Source: Thermodesulfatator autotrophicus (GTDB lineage: Bacteria; Desulfobacterota; Thermodesulfobacteria; Thermodesulfobacteriales; Thermodesulfatatoraceae). Taken from it: 54,343 bases of DNA. The notes beneath the pieces are model-generated. The model did not search any database, had not been told where the DNA came from, and was given only the letters and a program-made list of their open reading frames with translations. Both the position numbers and the translations under genes were made by a program. Of the stretch, positions 18,862-26,954 are shown piece after piece. The DNA lies in contig NZ_LSFI01000014.1 of the NCBI RefSeq assembly GCF_001642325.1, forward strand, positions 1 to 54,343, read 5' to 3'. The first letter of the stretch is position 1, and every line of letters begins with the position of its first letter.

Positions 18862-21264
18862 TTAAATTTTGTGCCCCACCACGTAGGGTTTCAAGGGCTT
18901 AGGCCCGGAAATCCTCTTTATACGGCAGGCACAAATCTTAAACTCAGGCTCTTTAGAGCCGGGGTCAAAGGCATCTTTGGTAACCCGGTTAATCATGCGT
19001 TCCTCATGCATATCGTGCCAGTAAACAAAGACCATTCCTTCCATGGGGCCTTCGTAAACTTTGGCCGGAAGGATATTACGGCCACGCCTGGTTTCCACCA
19101 GCACCATGTCTCCAGGGTTAATACCCAGACGCTTAGCGTCCTTGGGATTAATCTCTACATAGGCATAAGGATTGGCCCTGAGAAGCTCTTTAATGCGCCC
19201 GGTCATACTGGTGGTGTGCCAGTGGTCAATAATACGCCCAGTGGAAAGGTAGAACGGATACTCGGCATCAGGCTCTTCTGCCGCACCTTTATAAGGCCTT
19301 AGCCATATCCAGAGCTTGCGGTCTTTATGGGCAGGGCCGTAGAACTGATACGGTTTTTCATCAACGGCTTCTTTATCAGCCAGCGGGTCAAGGCCGCGGA
19401 CGAATTTCTTATAAGTTCCACCTTTAAGGGCCCATTCTTTAGTAGGTGCAGGCCACTGGACACCATCTGGCATCTGCATTAGCACTTCGTAGGTGGCGCC
19501 GCGGAGGTCGTTATCACGGTGAGCGGTAAGTTTCTGAGTATATTCATCCCAGATGGCCTTGGGTAAGGCAAACCCTTCCTCAAGACCAATAAAAGGTTCA
19601 ACTGTCTTTTTGATAACGGGATCATTTAGCTTTTCAGCAAGCTTTAAGGCCCACTCCCGCACAATCCACACTTCTGGTTTTGCTTCTCCTGGAGGATCAA
19701 TGGTTTTTACGGTGATCTGAGAGCGACGTTCGGTACAACCATAAACCCCTGTCTTCTCAAAGTGAAAGGCGGTAGGTAACACCAGGTTAGCAAGCTCCGT
19801 AGTCTTCGTGGGAAAGATGTCTGTTACTACCAGGAAAACATCTTCGCGAGCCATACCCTTACGATATTTATCCACATGAGGGAGACTTTGAGCCGGGCTG
19901 GTGCAGTTTATCCAGATGGCCTTGATTTTCCCTTCGTTTACCGCCGAGAACATAGCTATGGTATGGTAACCTGGTTTAGCTGGAATACGCCCGCGCGGCA
20001 CTCCCCAGAGGTCTTCTACCTGGTGGCGGAGTTTATCCACCTTGACCGGGCGATGCCCAGGTAAAATGTGGCAAAGCCCACCTCCTTCACGCACTCCACC
20101 GCAGGCGTTGGGCTGGCCAGTGAGAGAAAAACTATCAGCTCCGGGACGGCAGAGCTGGCCAGTAAGGAGATGCAGGTTATGAACCAAATTGTTGGCCCAT
20201 ACTCCACGGATACGCTGGTTAAGCCCCATGGTCCAGAAACTCATGGTAGCAGGCGAGGTGGCAAACTTGCGTGCTACCAGGCGAATGATATCAGGAGTGA
20301 TATTTCCACCGCAAATTTCTGCGGCACGCTCAGGAGTATAAGCTGCCAAGAATTTCTTGTATTCTTCAAAGGATACCTTTTTCTTGTTTTTACCGACACG
20401 GAATACACAATAGTTTTTGATAAAGTTTTCATCGTAAAGCTTTTCTTCAACTATTACGTAAGCCATGGCATTAAGAAGAGCAAGGTCAGTACCAGGTTTA
20501 AACTGAAGATGAACATCAGCGATACGCGAAGTGGGAGACACCCGCGGGTCAGCGTTTATGACAAAAACTTCTTTAGGATTATCAAGCTTACGACGCATTA
20601 CCCGACGAAAAAGCACCGGGTGAGCTTCAGCCATATTGCTTCCAATAATAAAGAAGCAAAAGGCCTGCTCTATGTCGGCGTAAGAGCCTATGGGCTCGTC
20701 AGCTCCAAAAGAAGTGAGATAACCACCTACGGCACTTGCCATACAAAGGCGGGGGTTCCCTTCAACGTTATTAGTACGAAGACCCGCCCTCATCACTTTC
20801 TGGAAGAGATAAGTTTCTTCGGTTAAGGCCTGGCCAGAACCATAATAAGCTACGGAATTGGGCCCATAATTTTTGACCGCCTGAGCAAACTTTTCGGCGG
20901 CGATATCAAGGGCTTCTTCCCAGGAAATTTCTTTGAATTTATCTTTCTTGCTGGCTCTATAAAGAGGTTTTTTAAGGCGTTCAGGGTGATTCATGATCTG
21001 GTAAAAAAGCATTCCCTTCATGCAAAGAAAACCGTAGTTGGTACGAGAATCAGGGACTCCTCTAATGGCTACAGGTTTTCCGTTTTTAAGACCGAGCTCA
21101 ACACGGCAACCTACTCCACAGAAGCGGCAAACCCCTCGTACCCATTTATCAGCATCCGCGGCCTGCGCTTCCTGGTCTAAAACAAAGGGAAGCTTCATTC
21201 CTACCAGGGAAGCAGCAGTTAAAGCGGCTGTTCTTTTCAAAAATTCTCTTCTTGTAAGGGCCAT
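18862..21264 (-). CDS. napA: Periplasmic nitrate reductase catalytic subunit
   Basis: 800 residues. A Tat signal (TRREFLKR, then a hydrophobic stretch) precedes the [4Fe-4S] site with Cys46, Cys49, Cys53 and Cys81. It reduces nitrate to nitrite at a Mo-bis-MGD centre. The Mo-ligand Cys is Cys174 in GNPRLCMASAVGGY, as in NapA and related enzymes. Later blocks include IGSNMAEAHPVLFRR, NQRIRGVWANNLVHN, LTGQPNACGGVREGGG and HWHTTSMTGR, all typical of NapA and its monomeric relatives. The NapM-like cytochrome ends 15 bases upstream. Assimilatory NasA is a possible relative, but the Tat signal and neighbours argue for Nap. Confidence 0.95.
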   Translation of the reverse strand: MALTRREFLKRTAALTAASLVGMKLPFVLDQEAQAADADKWVRGVCRFCGVGCRVELGLKNGKPVAIRGVPDSRTNYGFLCMKGMLFYQIMNHPERLKKPLYRASKKDKFKEISWEEALDIAAEKFAQAVKNYGPNSVAYYGSGQALTEETYLFQKVMRAGLRTNNVEGNPRLCMASAVGGYLTSFGADEPIGSYADIEQAFCFFIIGSNMAEAHPVLFRRVMRRKLDNPKEVFVINADPRVSPTSRIADVHLQFKPGTDLALLNAMAYVIVEEKLYDENFIKNYCVFRVGKNKKKVSFEEYKKFLAAYTPERAAEICGGNITPDIIRLVARKFATSPATMSFWTMGLNQRIRGVWANNLVHNLHLLTGQLCRPGADSFSLTGQPNACGGVREGGGLCHILPGHRPVKVDKLRHQVEDLWGVPRGRIPAKPGYHTIAMFSAVNEGKIKAIWINCTSPAQSLPHVDKYRKGMAREDVFLVVTDIFPTKTTELANLVLPTAFHFEKTGVYGCTERRSQITVKTIDPPGEAKPEVWIVREWALKLAEKLNDPVIKKTVEPFIGLEEGFALPKAIWDEYTQKLTAHRDNDLRGATYEVLMQMPDGVQWPAPTKEWALKGGTYKKFVRGLDPLADKEAVDEKPYQFYGPAHKDRKLWIWLRPYKGAAEEPDAEYPFYLSTGRIIDHWHTTSMTGRIKELLRANPYAYVEINPKDAKRLGINPGDMVLVETRRGRNILPAKVYEGPMEGMVFVYWHDMHEERMINRVTKDAFDPGSKEPEFKICACRIKRISGPKPLKPYVVGHKI

Positions 21265-21279
21265 GGGACACCTCCTTTA

Positions 21280-21663
21280 TTACTTGTGTACGCTAAATTT
21301 GTGTGCCGGATGGCACGCTTCACAGGATTTACCCTTAGGGGCAGTTTTTACCTGTTCAGCATGACAGGGCATACATCTGGCAGGTTCAGGGCGCACTACG
21401 AAGTTTTCAAAAGTACCGTGACATTGATAGCATTTAACATTGGCGATTCCGTGAGCAGAATGAAACCATTCGTCGTAAATATCAGGAGTCTCTTCTTTGT
21501 GGCAACTAGCACACGGCATTAGCTTTTCCTGCTCTGTAAGAGGAGGATGAGTTAAAGACTGCTTTGCCTGAACATCTTCCATAGGCGCCTGGCCTTTGGG
21601 AGCACAAGCAACAATAACTCCCCCAGCCAAAAAAGCACTTAATAAAAACAATTTTAGTCTCAC
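21280..21663 (-). CDS. napM: Tetraheme c-type lipoprotein cytochrome, NapM-like
   Basis: 127 residues. The signal ends in a lipobox (IVAC, Cys20), so the protein is probably lipid-anchored in the periplasm. Four CxxCH motifs begin at residues 51, 78, 97 and 114. The Desulfovibrio-type nap operon (napC-napM-napA-napD-napG-napH) has a tetraheme NapM in this place, delivering electrons to NapA instead of NapB. The start is GTG 21663 with AGGAGGTGT upstream. A TATAAC -10-like sequence and the TGTAA direct repeat lie further up. Naming rests on context and heme count. Confidence 0.78.
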   Translation of the reverse strand: MRLKLFLLSAFLAGGVIVACAPKGQAPMEDVQAKQSLTHPPLTEQEKLMPCASCHKEETPDIYDEWFHSAHGIANVKCYQCHGTFENFVVRPEPARCMPCHAEQVKTAPKGKSCEACHPAHKFSVHK

Positions 21664-21735
21664 AGGACACCTCCTTATAGGGATTGTTTCCTAAAAAAGT
21701 TATAGAACAAGATAAAGTAAAAATGCAGTTATTTT

Positions 21736-21752
21736 TGTAACAAAAATGTAAC
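21736..21752. promoter_or_regulatory. TGTAAC direct repeat, candidate OmpR/PhoB-type regulator site (nap side)
   Basis: TGTAAC at 21736 and TGTAAC at 21747: identical half-sites, 11 bp apart, 73 bases upstream of the napM start. It shares TGTAACA-N-AAATGTAA with the site at 13544-13561 and has the same orientation relative to its target. It fits binding by the OmpR-type regulator encoded between the hao and nap operons. Confidence 0.55.
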
Positions 21753-21763
21753 GGTTAAAACAA

Positions 21764-21803
21764 TTTTATTAAGCTATCACTAGTTTTATTAAGCTATCAC
21801 TAG
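21764..21803. repeat. Perfect 20-bp tandem duplication
   Basis: TTTTATTAAGCTATCACTAG occurs twice head to tail with no mismatch (21764-21783 and 21784-21803). It is just outside the nap regulator site. It looks like a recent local duplication. Confidence 0.9.
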
Positions 21804-21837
21804 CTCTAGCTTCAGCTTCACCTGGGAAAGGTAAAGT

Positions 21838-22080
21838 AGAAACTGCTTCGTCTGTCCCGGTCTCCTCACAGTGACAACACGGCCATGTCATTGCGAGCGG
21901 AGCAATCTCAGGGACTGCTTCGTCGCCTCCGGCTCCTCGCAGTGACAGGTAGGGAAGTCATGGCGAGCCACGAAGGGGCGAAGCAATCCTTGCGCAAGAC
22001 GACACCGTCCCGTGCTATCTCTCTAATGTTAGAATTTTGTGAGGGTCTCATTCGGGACAGGCGGACACCGAGATGTTAAG
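21838..22080. repeat. Dispersed hairpin repeat, copy 2
   Basis: Contains two partial units. One is CTGCTTCGTC...CTCACAGTGAC. The second has GCGAGCCACGAAGGGGCGAAGC near 21964-21985 and ends in ATTTTGTGAGGGTCTCAT. With 21664-21837 this fills the 422-base gap between napM and the XXXCH gene; no gene is present in the gap. Confidence 0.75.
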
Positions 22081-22085
22081 CGGGC

Positions 22086-22628
22086 TTATTTGTATTTACG
22101 GTGGCAGGCTTTTTCTAAATTTTTAATCTCTGAGACCATTTGTCTGGCTTTTTCAGGATCATTGTTTTCAATAACTTGTCTCAGAGATTCTATTTTCTCA
22201 CGGCATTTTTGCCAGGCGTTAAGCCAAGACTTTTCAGCATATTTTTCATAAGCCCGAAACAGGCCCAGCAATTCCTCAAAGTCATCAGAAGGTATTTTTC
22301 TCCCTGAGAATATATCTTTCTCAATACTTTTCCATATGGCCCCCATCTTTTTCTTTAAACTCTTGGGAGAAAGATCGGGTTCCCAAGATCCTTTTGGAGA
22401 TGAAATCTTCTTTTCAAACGACAAAGACCTTTCAGCTGATAAAGTAAATTTAAGTTTCAATCCTTTTTTATCAATCTTTAATTCCCATTTAAAACCTAAG
22501 GTTTCCGGAAGAGGCCAATCTTCATCTTTAAAGGAAAGCTTCCCTTCACGAATTTTTTGGGCAAAATTTTCCAAAAAATCTGCCAACTCTAAGGGGGAAA
22601 TTTTTTGTTGCTCCTTTATTTTAGCCAT
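22086..22628 (-). CDS. XXXCH-domain protein with amphi-Trp-like N-terminus
   Basis: 180 residues, soluble, highly charged. The first half (about 8-66: LADFLENFAQKIREG, then strands ending LKLKFTLSAE) resembles the amphi-Trp domain. The second half is helical and ends LEKACHRKYK. That C-terminus matches the XXXCH family, which looks like a cytochrome c'/b562 heme site in which the first Cys of CxxCH is lost. Such proteins are known from 'delta' lineages, sometimes within the so-called GAK system, but no other GAK gene is seen here. The function is unknown. It is divergent from feoB; the 140-base gap has a palindrome that might serve both. Confidence 0.65.
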   Translation of the reverse strand: MAKIKEQQKISPLELADFLENFAQKIREGKLSFKDEDWPLPETLGFKWELKIDKKGLKLKFTLSAERSLSFEKKISSPKGSWEPDLSPKSLKKKMGAIWKSIEKDIFSGRKIPSDDFEELLGLFRAYEKYAEKSWLNAWQKCREKIESLRQVIENNDPEKARQMVSEIKNLEKACHRKYK

Positions 22629-22721
22629 AGCCTATTAATATATTTTAACCCCAAAATAATACAACTCTTTTAATTAACAGGGCTTTGAAATTTATACCTT
22701 GATAGTAGTATTTTCTTCTGT

Positions 22722-22744
22722 TAATTGAAATAATATTTCAATTA
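22722..22744. promoter_or_regulatory. Perfect palindrome upstream of feoB, candidate Fur-type operator
   Basis: TAATTGAAAT, AAT, ATTTCAATTA: two perfect 10-bp arms around a 3-base centre, 25 bases before the feoB start. Size, AT-richness and place fit a Fur-family operator, though it departs from the classic GATAATGATAATC half-site. A TTGATA at 22699-22704 could be the -35, with the -10 overlapping the palindrome. Confidence 0.55.
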
Positions 22745-22768
22745 CTGGGGAGATAGTGGAGAAACTTC

Positions 22769-24913
22769 ATGGCTAAAGAAATTAAAATAGCACTAGCTGG
22801 CAATCCTAACGCCGGGAAGACCACTATTTTCAACGCCCTTACTGGAGCTAGACAAAAAGTAGGAAACTATCCAGGGGTAACCGTTGAAAGGAAAGAGGGT
22901 TTTCTTCGTTTAGATGGACATAAAATAAGAGTGATAGACCTTCCCGGCACTTATTCACTTACTTCTTATTCTCCAGAAGAAGTCGTAGCCCGGCGGGTAA
23001 TCGTAGAAGAGAAGCCAGCGGTGGTGGTGAACATAATTGATGCTTCAAATCTGGAACGCAATCTATACCTCACTATGCAGCTTTTTGAATTGGGAGTGCC
23101 CCTTATTCTGGTTTTAAACATGATAGACGATGCCGAGAAAAAGGGTTTAGAAATAGACTTTAAAAAACTTGAAGAAAAGCTAGGAGTCCCAGTAATCCCT
23201 ACCATTGGCCACCGAGGAATTGGTTTTGACCGATTAAGAGAAGTTTTAAAAGAAGTTATTGAAAGTCCAGCCCAGGCAAAACCAAAGATAGCCCTACCCT
23301 ATCCCGAAAAGTTTAAAAAAGAAATTAACCGTGTTGCCGACTACCTAATGGAAAAAGCAGACCTTAGCGGATATCCCGTCTTTTGGTTGGCTTTAAAAGC
23401 TATAGAGGGAGATGAAGATATAATAAAATTTTTACAGCGAGAAAAAGACCTTGGTGAAGATTTTCTGGCCTTCCTGGAAGAAGCACGAGAAAATATCAAA
23501 AAGGAATTAGGAGAAGACCCTGAACCCCTTATAGCTGAATATCGTTACCGGGCTATCCAGGATATACTGAAAGGCACAGTAAAGTATCGTCCTCGTAAGA
23601 CGTTAAGTGACCACATTGACGCTATAGTCTGCCACCGCGTATTTGGTATTCCCATCTTTATGACCGTTATGTTGCTACTCTTTCAAGCGGTATTTTCCTG
23701 GTCAGCCCCTTTCATGGATCTTATTGACCAACTTTTTAGCTGGCTGGGAGAATTTGTCGGGTCTCGTCTGGGAGATGGGCTCCTAAAAAGCCTTATTGTT
23801 GACGGAATAATTGCCGGCGTAGGAGGAGTGCTAGTCTTCCTTCCTCAAATACTGATTCTTTTCTTTCTCATCTCTTTGCTTGAAGATTCTGGCTATATGC
23901 CCAGAGCTGCTTTTGTGGTGGATAGGCTTTTAAAACCCTTTGGTTTAAATGGCAAATCCTTTGTGCCTTTACTTTCTTCTTTTGCCTGCAATATCCCTGG
24001 AATTATGGCTACCCGTACCATTGAAAATTATCAGCAAAGGCTTCTTACCATATTGGCCGCACCTTTTATGAGTTGCTCCGCCAGATTGCCAATTTACACC
24101 CTTCTTATCGCGGCTTTTATACCCGATAAAAAAATCTGGCTTTTTAATCTGCAGGGGTTAGTGCTTCTCTCCATATATATTACCGGGCTTTTAATAGCTC
24201 TCGTAACTGTTGTCTTGGCAAGAGTCTTATTTTTTAAAGGGGAATCTTCGCCATTTATTATGGAACTTCCGCCTTATCGTTTCCCTACCCTTAAAAATAT
24301 TCTACTTCAGATGTGGAATCGCTCGGTGTTATATGTACGAAAAGCAGGGACTGTGATTTTAGGGATTTCCATAGTTATGTGGGCGCTCTTCACCTTTCCT
24401 CTTAACCCTACCCTTTCCAAAAATTATGAAGAATTAAAAGCCAATGCCCCTAACCAGGAAGTTTTAACTCAGCTGGAAAGGGAAGAAGCAACAGAAAGAC
24501 TCTCCAGAAGTTATGCTGGCCGCTTTGGGCGTTTAATCGAACCACTTTTAAAACCCCTTGGTTTTGACTGGCGAATTGGTATAGCTTTGACCTCTGCCTT
24601 CGCTGCCAAAGAAGTCCTGGTAGCAACCCTTTCACAAATATATGCCTTAAGTGACATTGAAGGAAATGAAGTTTCGCTTACAGAGCATATAAAAAAAGAT
24701 CCCATCTTTAACACCGTTACCGCCGTAGGTCTCATGCTCTTTTCTCTTCTCATGGTACCCTGTATGGCCACCCTTCCGGTAATAAGAATGGAAACAGGCT
24801 CCTGGAAATGGCCTGTTATTGTGGTGGGCTGGACTTTAACCGTAGCCTGGGTGGTTACTTTTATCTGGGTGCATTTTATAGGCCCATGGATGGTTACTTT
24901 GCTTAAAATTTAA
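22769..24913 (+). CDS. feoB: Ferrous iron transporter B
   Basis: 714 residues. The N-terminal G domain has GNPNAGKTT (G1, about residues 10-18), a DLPGTYS G3 motif and NMID (G4). A helical GDI-like segment and two inverted membrane 'Gate' regions follow, with Cys-containing motifs (SSFACNIPGIMATR and MSCSARLPIY). FeoB imports Fe2+ across the inner membrane. No feoA precedes it in this window, which is unusual though not unique. The start ATG follows GGGGAGA by some distance. It is probably iron-regulated through the palindrome at 22722-22744. Confidence 0.96.
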   Translation: MAKEIKIALAGNPNAGKTTIFNALTGARQKVGNYPGVTVERKEGFLRLDGHKIRVIDLPGTYSLTSYSPEEVVARRVIVEEKPAVVVNIIDASNLERNLYLTMQLFELGVPLILVLNMIDDAEKKGLEIDFKKLEEKLGVPVIPTIGHRGIGFDRLREVLKEVIESPAQAKPKIALPYPEKFKKEINRVADYLMEKADLSGYPVFWLALKAIEGDEDIIKFLQREKDLGEDFLAFLEEARENIKKELGEDPEPLIAEYRYRAIQDILKGTVKYRPRKTLSDHIDAIVCHRVFGIPIFMTVMLLLFQAVFSWSAPFMDLIDQLFSWLGEFVGSRLGDGLLKSLIVDGIIAGVGGVLVFLPQILILFFLISLLEDSGYMPRAAFVVDRLLKPFGLNGKSFVPLLSSFACNIPGIMATRTIENYQQRLLTILAAPFMSCSARLPIYTLLIAAFIPDKKIWLFNLQGLVLLSIYITGLLIALVTVVLARVLFFKGESSPFIMELPPYRFPTLKNILLQMWNRSVLYVRKAGTVILGISIVMWALFTFPLNPTLSKNYEELKANAPNQEVLTQLEREEATERLSRSYAGRFGRLIEPLLKPLGFDWRIGIALTSAFAAKEVLVATLSQIYALSDIEGNEVSLTEHIKKDPIFNTVTAVGLMLFSLLMVPCMATLPVIRMETGSWKWPVIVVGWTLTVAWVVTFIWVHFIGPWMVTLLKI

Positions 24914-24974
24914 AAGCGCATTGCTTTGAAAACATTATAAGACCTGCAAAATATTTTAATTGACTATGGCACCT

Positions 24975-25160
24975 ATCCTTAAAGACTGCTTCGTCGGCCT
25001 TTTGGCCTCCTCGCAGTGACGAAAAAGAGATGGCCTCCTCGGAATGGCAATAAGAAGAGTTATGGTGAACCACAAAGTGGCGAAGCACTATCTGTCCCGA
25101 GGCAACACAGCCACCATGGCGATCTCAATCTAATATTAGGATTTTGCAAAAGTCTCGTTA
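24975..25160. repeat. Dispersed hairpin repeat, copy 3
   Basis: CTGCTTCGTCGGCC-TTTT-GGCCTCCTCGCAGTGAC opens the copy. ACCACAAAGTGGCGAAGC (about 25069-25086) is the central hairpin and GGATTTTGCAAAAGTCTCGTT the end. It stops about 12 bases before the fetA-like start codon, so it separates feoB from fetAB. Confidence 0.75.
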
Positions 25161-25171
25161 TATTCATATTC

Positions 25172-25822
25172 ATGAAAGTTATTTTAGAAGCTGGCCCCTT
25201 TAGTGTCCATCGCCACCATGGCAAACTTTATGAAAATATTAGCCTTGTTCTTTATGAAAATGACTTTGTTCATTTAAAAGGCCCTTCGGGAACAGGCAAA
25301 AGCACCCTGTTAAGACAAATAGTAGGGCTAGAAAAATGCCCTGCGGGAGTCAAAAGAATCCTTAACGGAACTGCCCATCCCTCTAAAAGGCTTTTCAATT
25401 TTCGCAGCAAGTGTGTTTATCTTGATGCTGATAGCCCGCTTATTGAAGGCTCTATTAGTGAAAATTTATTATTCCCTTACAAATTTAAAATTAACCATCA
25501 TCGTAAGCCGGTTATTACCCCAAAAAAAATTCTCGAAAAACTGGGTCTTTCCCCAAAACTTGACACCGAAGTAACTAACCTCTCCACGGGAGAAAGAGAG
25601 CGCCTGTGCCTGGCTAGAGCCATCCTTTTTGACCCCCAGATTATCCTTGCCGATGAGCCCTTTTCAGGGCTTGACCCTGAAAGTTTTGAAAAGGCTTTTA
25701 GCCTACTTTATGAATTTTCTCAAAAACCAGAAAAAGCGGTATTATGCGTAAGCCACTTAGAGTTACCCCAAAAATCCAGAACCCTCTTCTTAAAAAACGG
25801 AAAACTTGAGGAACTTTCATGA
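25172..25822 (+). CDS. fetA: ABC transporter ATP-binding protein, FetA/YbbL-like
   Basis: 216 residues. Walker A GPSGTGKST (about residues 38-46), signature LSTGERERLCLARA, Walker B IILADEPFSGLD and the H-loop in VSHLE are intact. Beside a FetB-type permease, it is probably the ATPase of an iron (or metal) exporter, as in E. coli FetAB. I chose ATG 25172; a frame open from 25016 runs through repeat DNA. No clear ribosome-binding site precedes this ATG, perhaps because a repeat copy lies there. The stop overlaps the fetB start by 4 bases. Confidence 0.85.
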   Translation: MKVILEAGPFSVHRHHGKLYENISLVLYENDFVHLKGPSGTGKSTLLRQIVGLEKCPAGVKRILNGTAHPSKRLFNFRSKCVYLDADSPLIEGSISENLLFPYKFKINHHRKPVITPKKILEKLGLSPKLDTEVTNLSTGERERLCLARAILFDPQIILADEPFSGLDPESFEKAFSLLYEFSQKPEKAVLCVSHLELPQKSRTLFLKNGKLEELS

Positions 25823-26607
25823 GTCAGTTTATCACTCTTTCACCACTTGACCTGGCCTTGGCCTCTGGATTTATCCTCTTAGCTGGTGCCCTATCACTTT
25901 ATTTACGTCTTAAAATAGAAAAGAGGCTTTTTATCGCCGCTCTGAGGACAATAATCCAGCTTTCTCTGGTAGGCTTTATTCTGGAAACTATTTTTTCCTT
26001 AAAAAATCCCTTCTTAGTGGTTGGCCTTTTATTTTTTATGGCCCTCGTAGCCGGACGCGAAGCGGCCTTTCGCAGCCGCAAACGCTATGCCCTTATGGTT
26101 CTTGATACCACCCTTTCCATGAGCCTTTCAGCTCTTATAGTTGGAGTTATCGTTACCCAGGTGATTGTGGGGGTAAAGCCGTGGTATCATCCCCAGTACG
26201 TAATTCCTCTAATTGGTATGATATTGGGAAACTCTTTAAATGGTGTATCCCTGGCTCTTGATACTTTTATTGATTACCTAATGACCAGAAAAAAAGAAAT
26301 AGAACTTTTTCTGGCCTATGGAGCTAATCATCAAGAAGCTATAAACCAGGCCTTTAGGGCAGCGGTAGCGAGAGGCCTTGTTCCCATCATAAACGCCATG
26401 TCAGTAGCAGGAATCGTTTCTCTTCCTGGAATGATGACCGGCCAAATTTTAGCCGGAACCCCTCCCCTTCAGGCCGTGGCTTACCAGATACTCGTAATGT
26501 TTATGTTAGCCGGGGCTTACACTATCGGAGCCATTAGTGCCGTGTGGCTTGCTGGAAAAAGGTTATTCTCCGCTGAACCTCGCTTTAAAGAAGAAATTTT
26601 TTCATAA
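25819..26607 (+). CDS. fetB: UPF0014 iron-export ABC permease, FetB/YbbM-like
   Basis: 262 residues with about seven membrane segments. The family blocks VAGREAAFRSRKRY, GMILGNSLNGVSLALD and SVAGIVSLPGMMTGQILAG are clear. FetB with FetA lowers cell iron in E. coli and protects against oxidative stress. Here it follows the iron importer FeoB, pairing import and export genes. ATGA overlap with fetA. Confidence 0.92.
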   Translation: MSQFITLSPLDLALASGFILLAGALSLYLRLKIEKRLFIAALRTIIQLSLVGFILETIFSLKNPFLVVGLLFFMALVAGREAAFRSRKRYALMVLDTTLSMSLSALIVGVIVTQVIVGVKPWYHPQYVIPLIGMILGNSLNGVSLALDTFIDYLMTRKKEIELFLAYGANHQEAINQAFRAAVARGLVPIINAMSVAGIVSLPGMMTGQILAGTPPLQAVAYQILVMFMLAGAYTIGAISAVWLAGKRLFSAEPRFKEEIFS

Positions 26608-26954
26608 GACCTTTTAGAAAGAGATCCTTTGCAAAACCTTGAAACATTAGATTGAGATCACCACGGCGACTGTGTCGCCTCGTGACAAGGATTGCTTCGC
26701 CACTTCGTGGCTCGCAATGACGGGGAGGAAAAAAAACATACAATGACGGGGCGGTAAGAGACTCTCAATGACACAGCGGGAAAAGAGGCTTGAAATGATA
26801 AAGTAAAGAGGGGGGTCCGCGATGACAACCCATTTTTTTGTCACTGCGAGGAGCATCTTCCCCACTGTCACTGCGAGGAGATCCCTCGCTTCGCTCGGGA
26901 CAGGCGAAGCAGTCTCAGAAAGATATTTTGTAAAGGTCTCTAACAAGTTAGGCC
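26608..26954. repeat. Dispersed hairpin repeats, copy 4 (compound)
   Basis: The 347-base convergent gap is filled with repeat parts. ATTGC-TTC-GCCAC-TTC-GTGGC-TC-GCAAT at 26691-26718 is the clearest hairpin of the family. Two GTCACTGCGAGGAG units follow near 26838-26882. Then comes GGGACAGGCGAAGCAGTCTCAG, and TATTTTGTAAAGGTCTC at the end. Frames crossing it are repeat artefacts. Confidence 0.85.

Noticed and set aside
20068-20826. Long plus-strand open frame of about 250 residues inside napA
   Set aside because: It is antisense to highly conserved NapA sequence and has no family features.
25016-25171. N-terminal extension of the fetA-like protein
   Set aside because: The added residues are translated repeat DNA; the ABC domain begins normally at ATG 25172.
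26647-26946. Minus-strand open frame between fetB and amgK-like genes
   Set aside because: Entirely composed of dispersed repeat sequence and without a credible ribosome-binding site.
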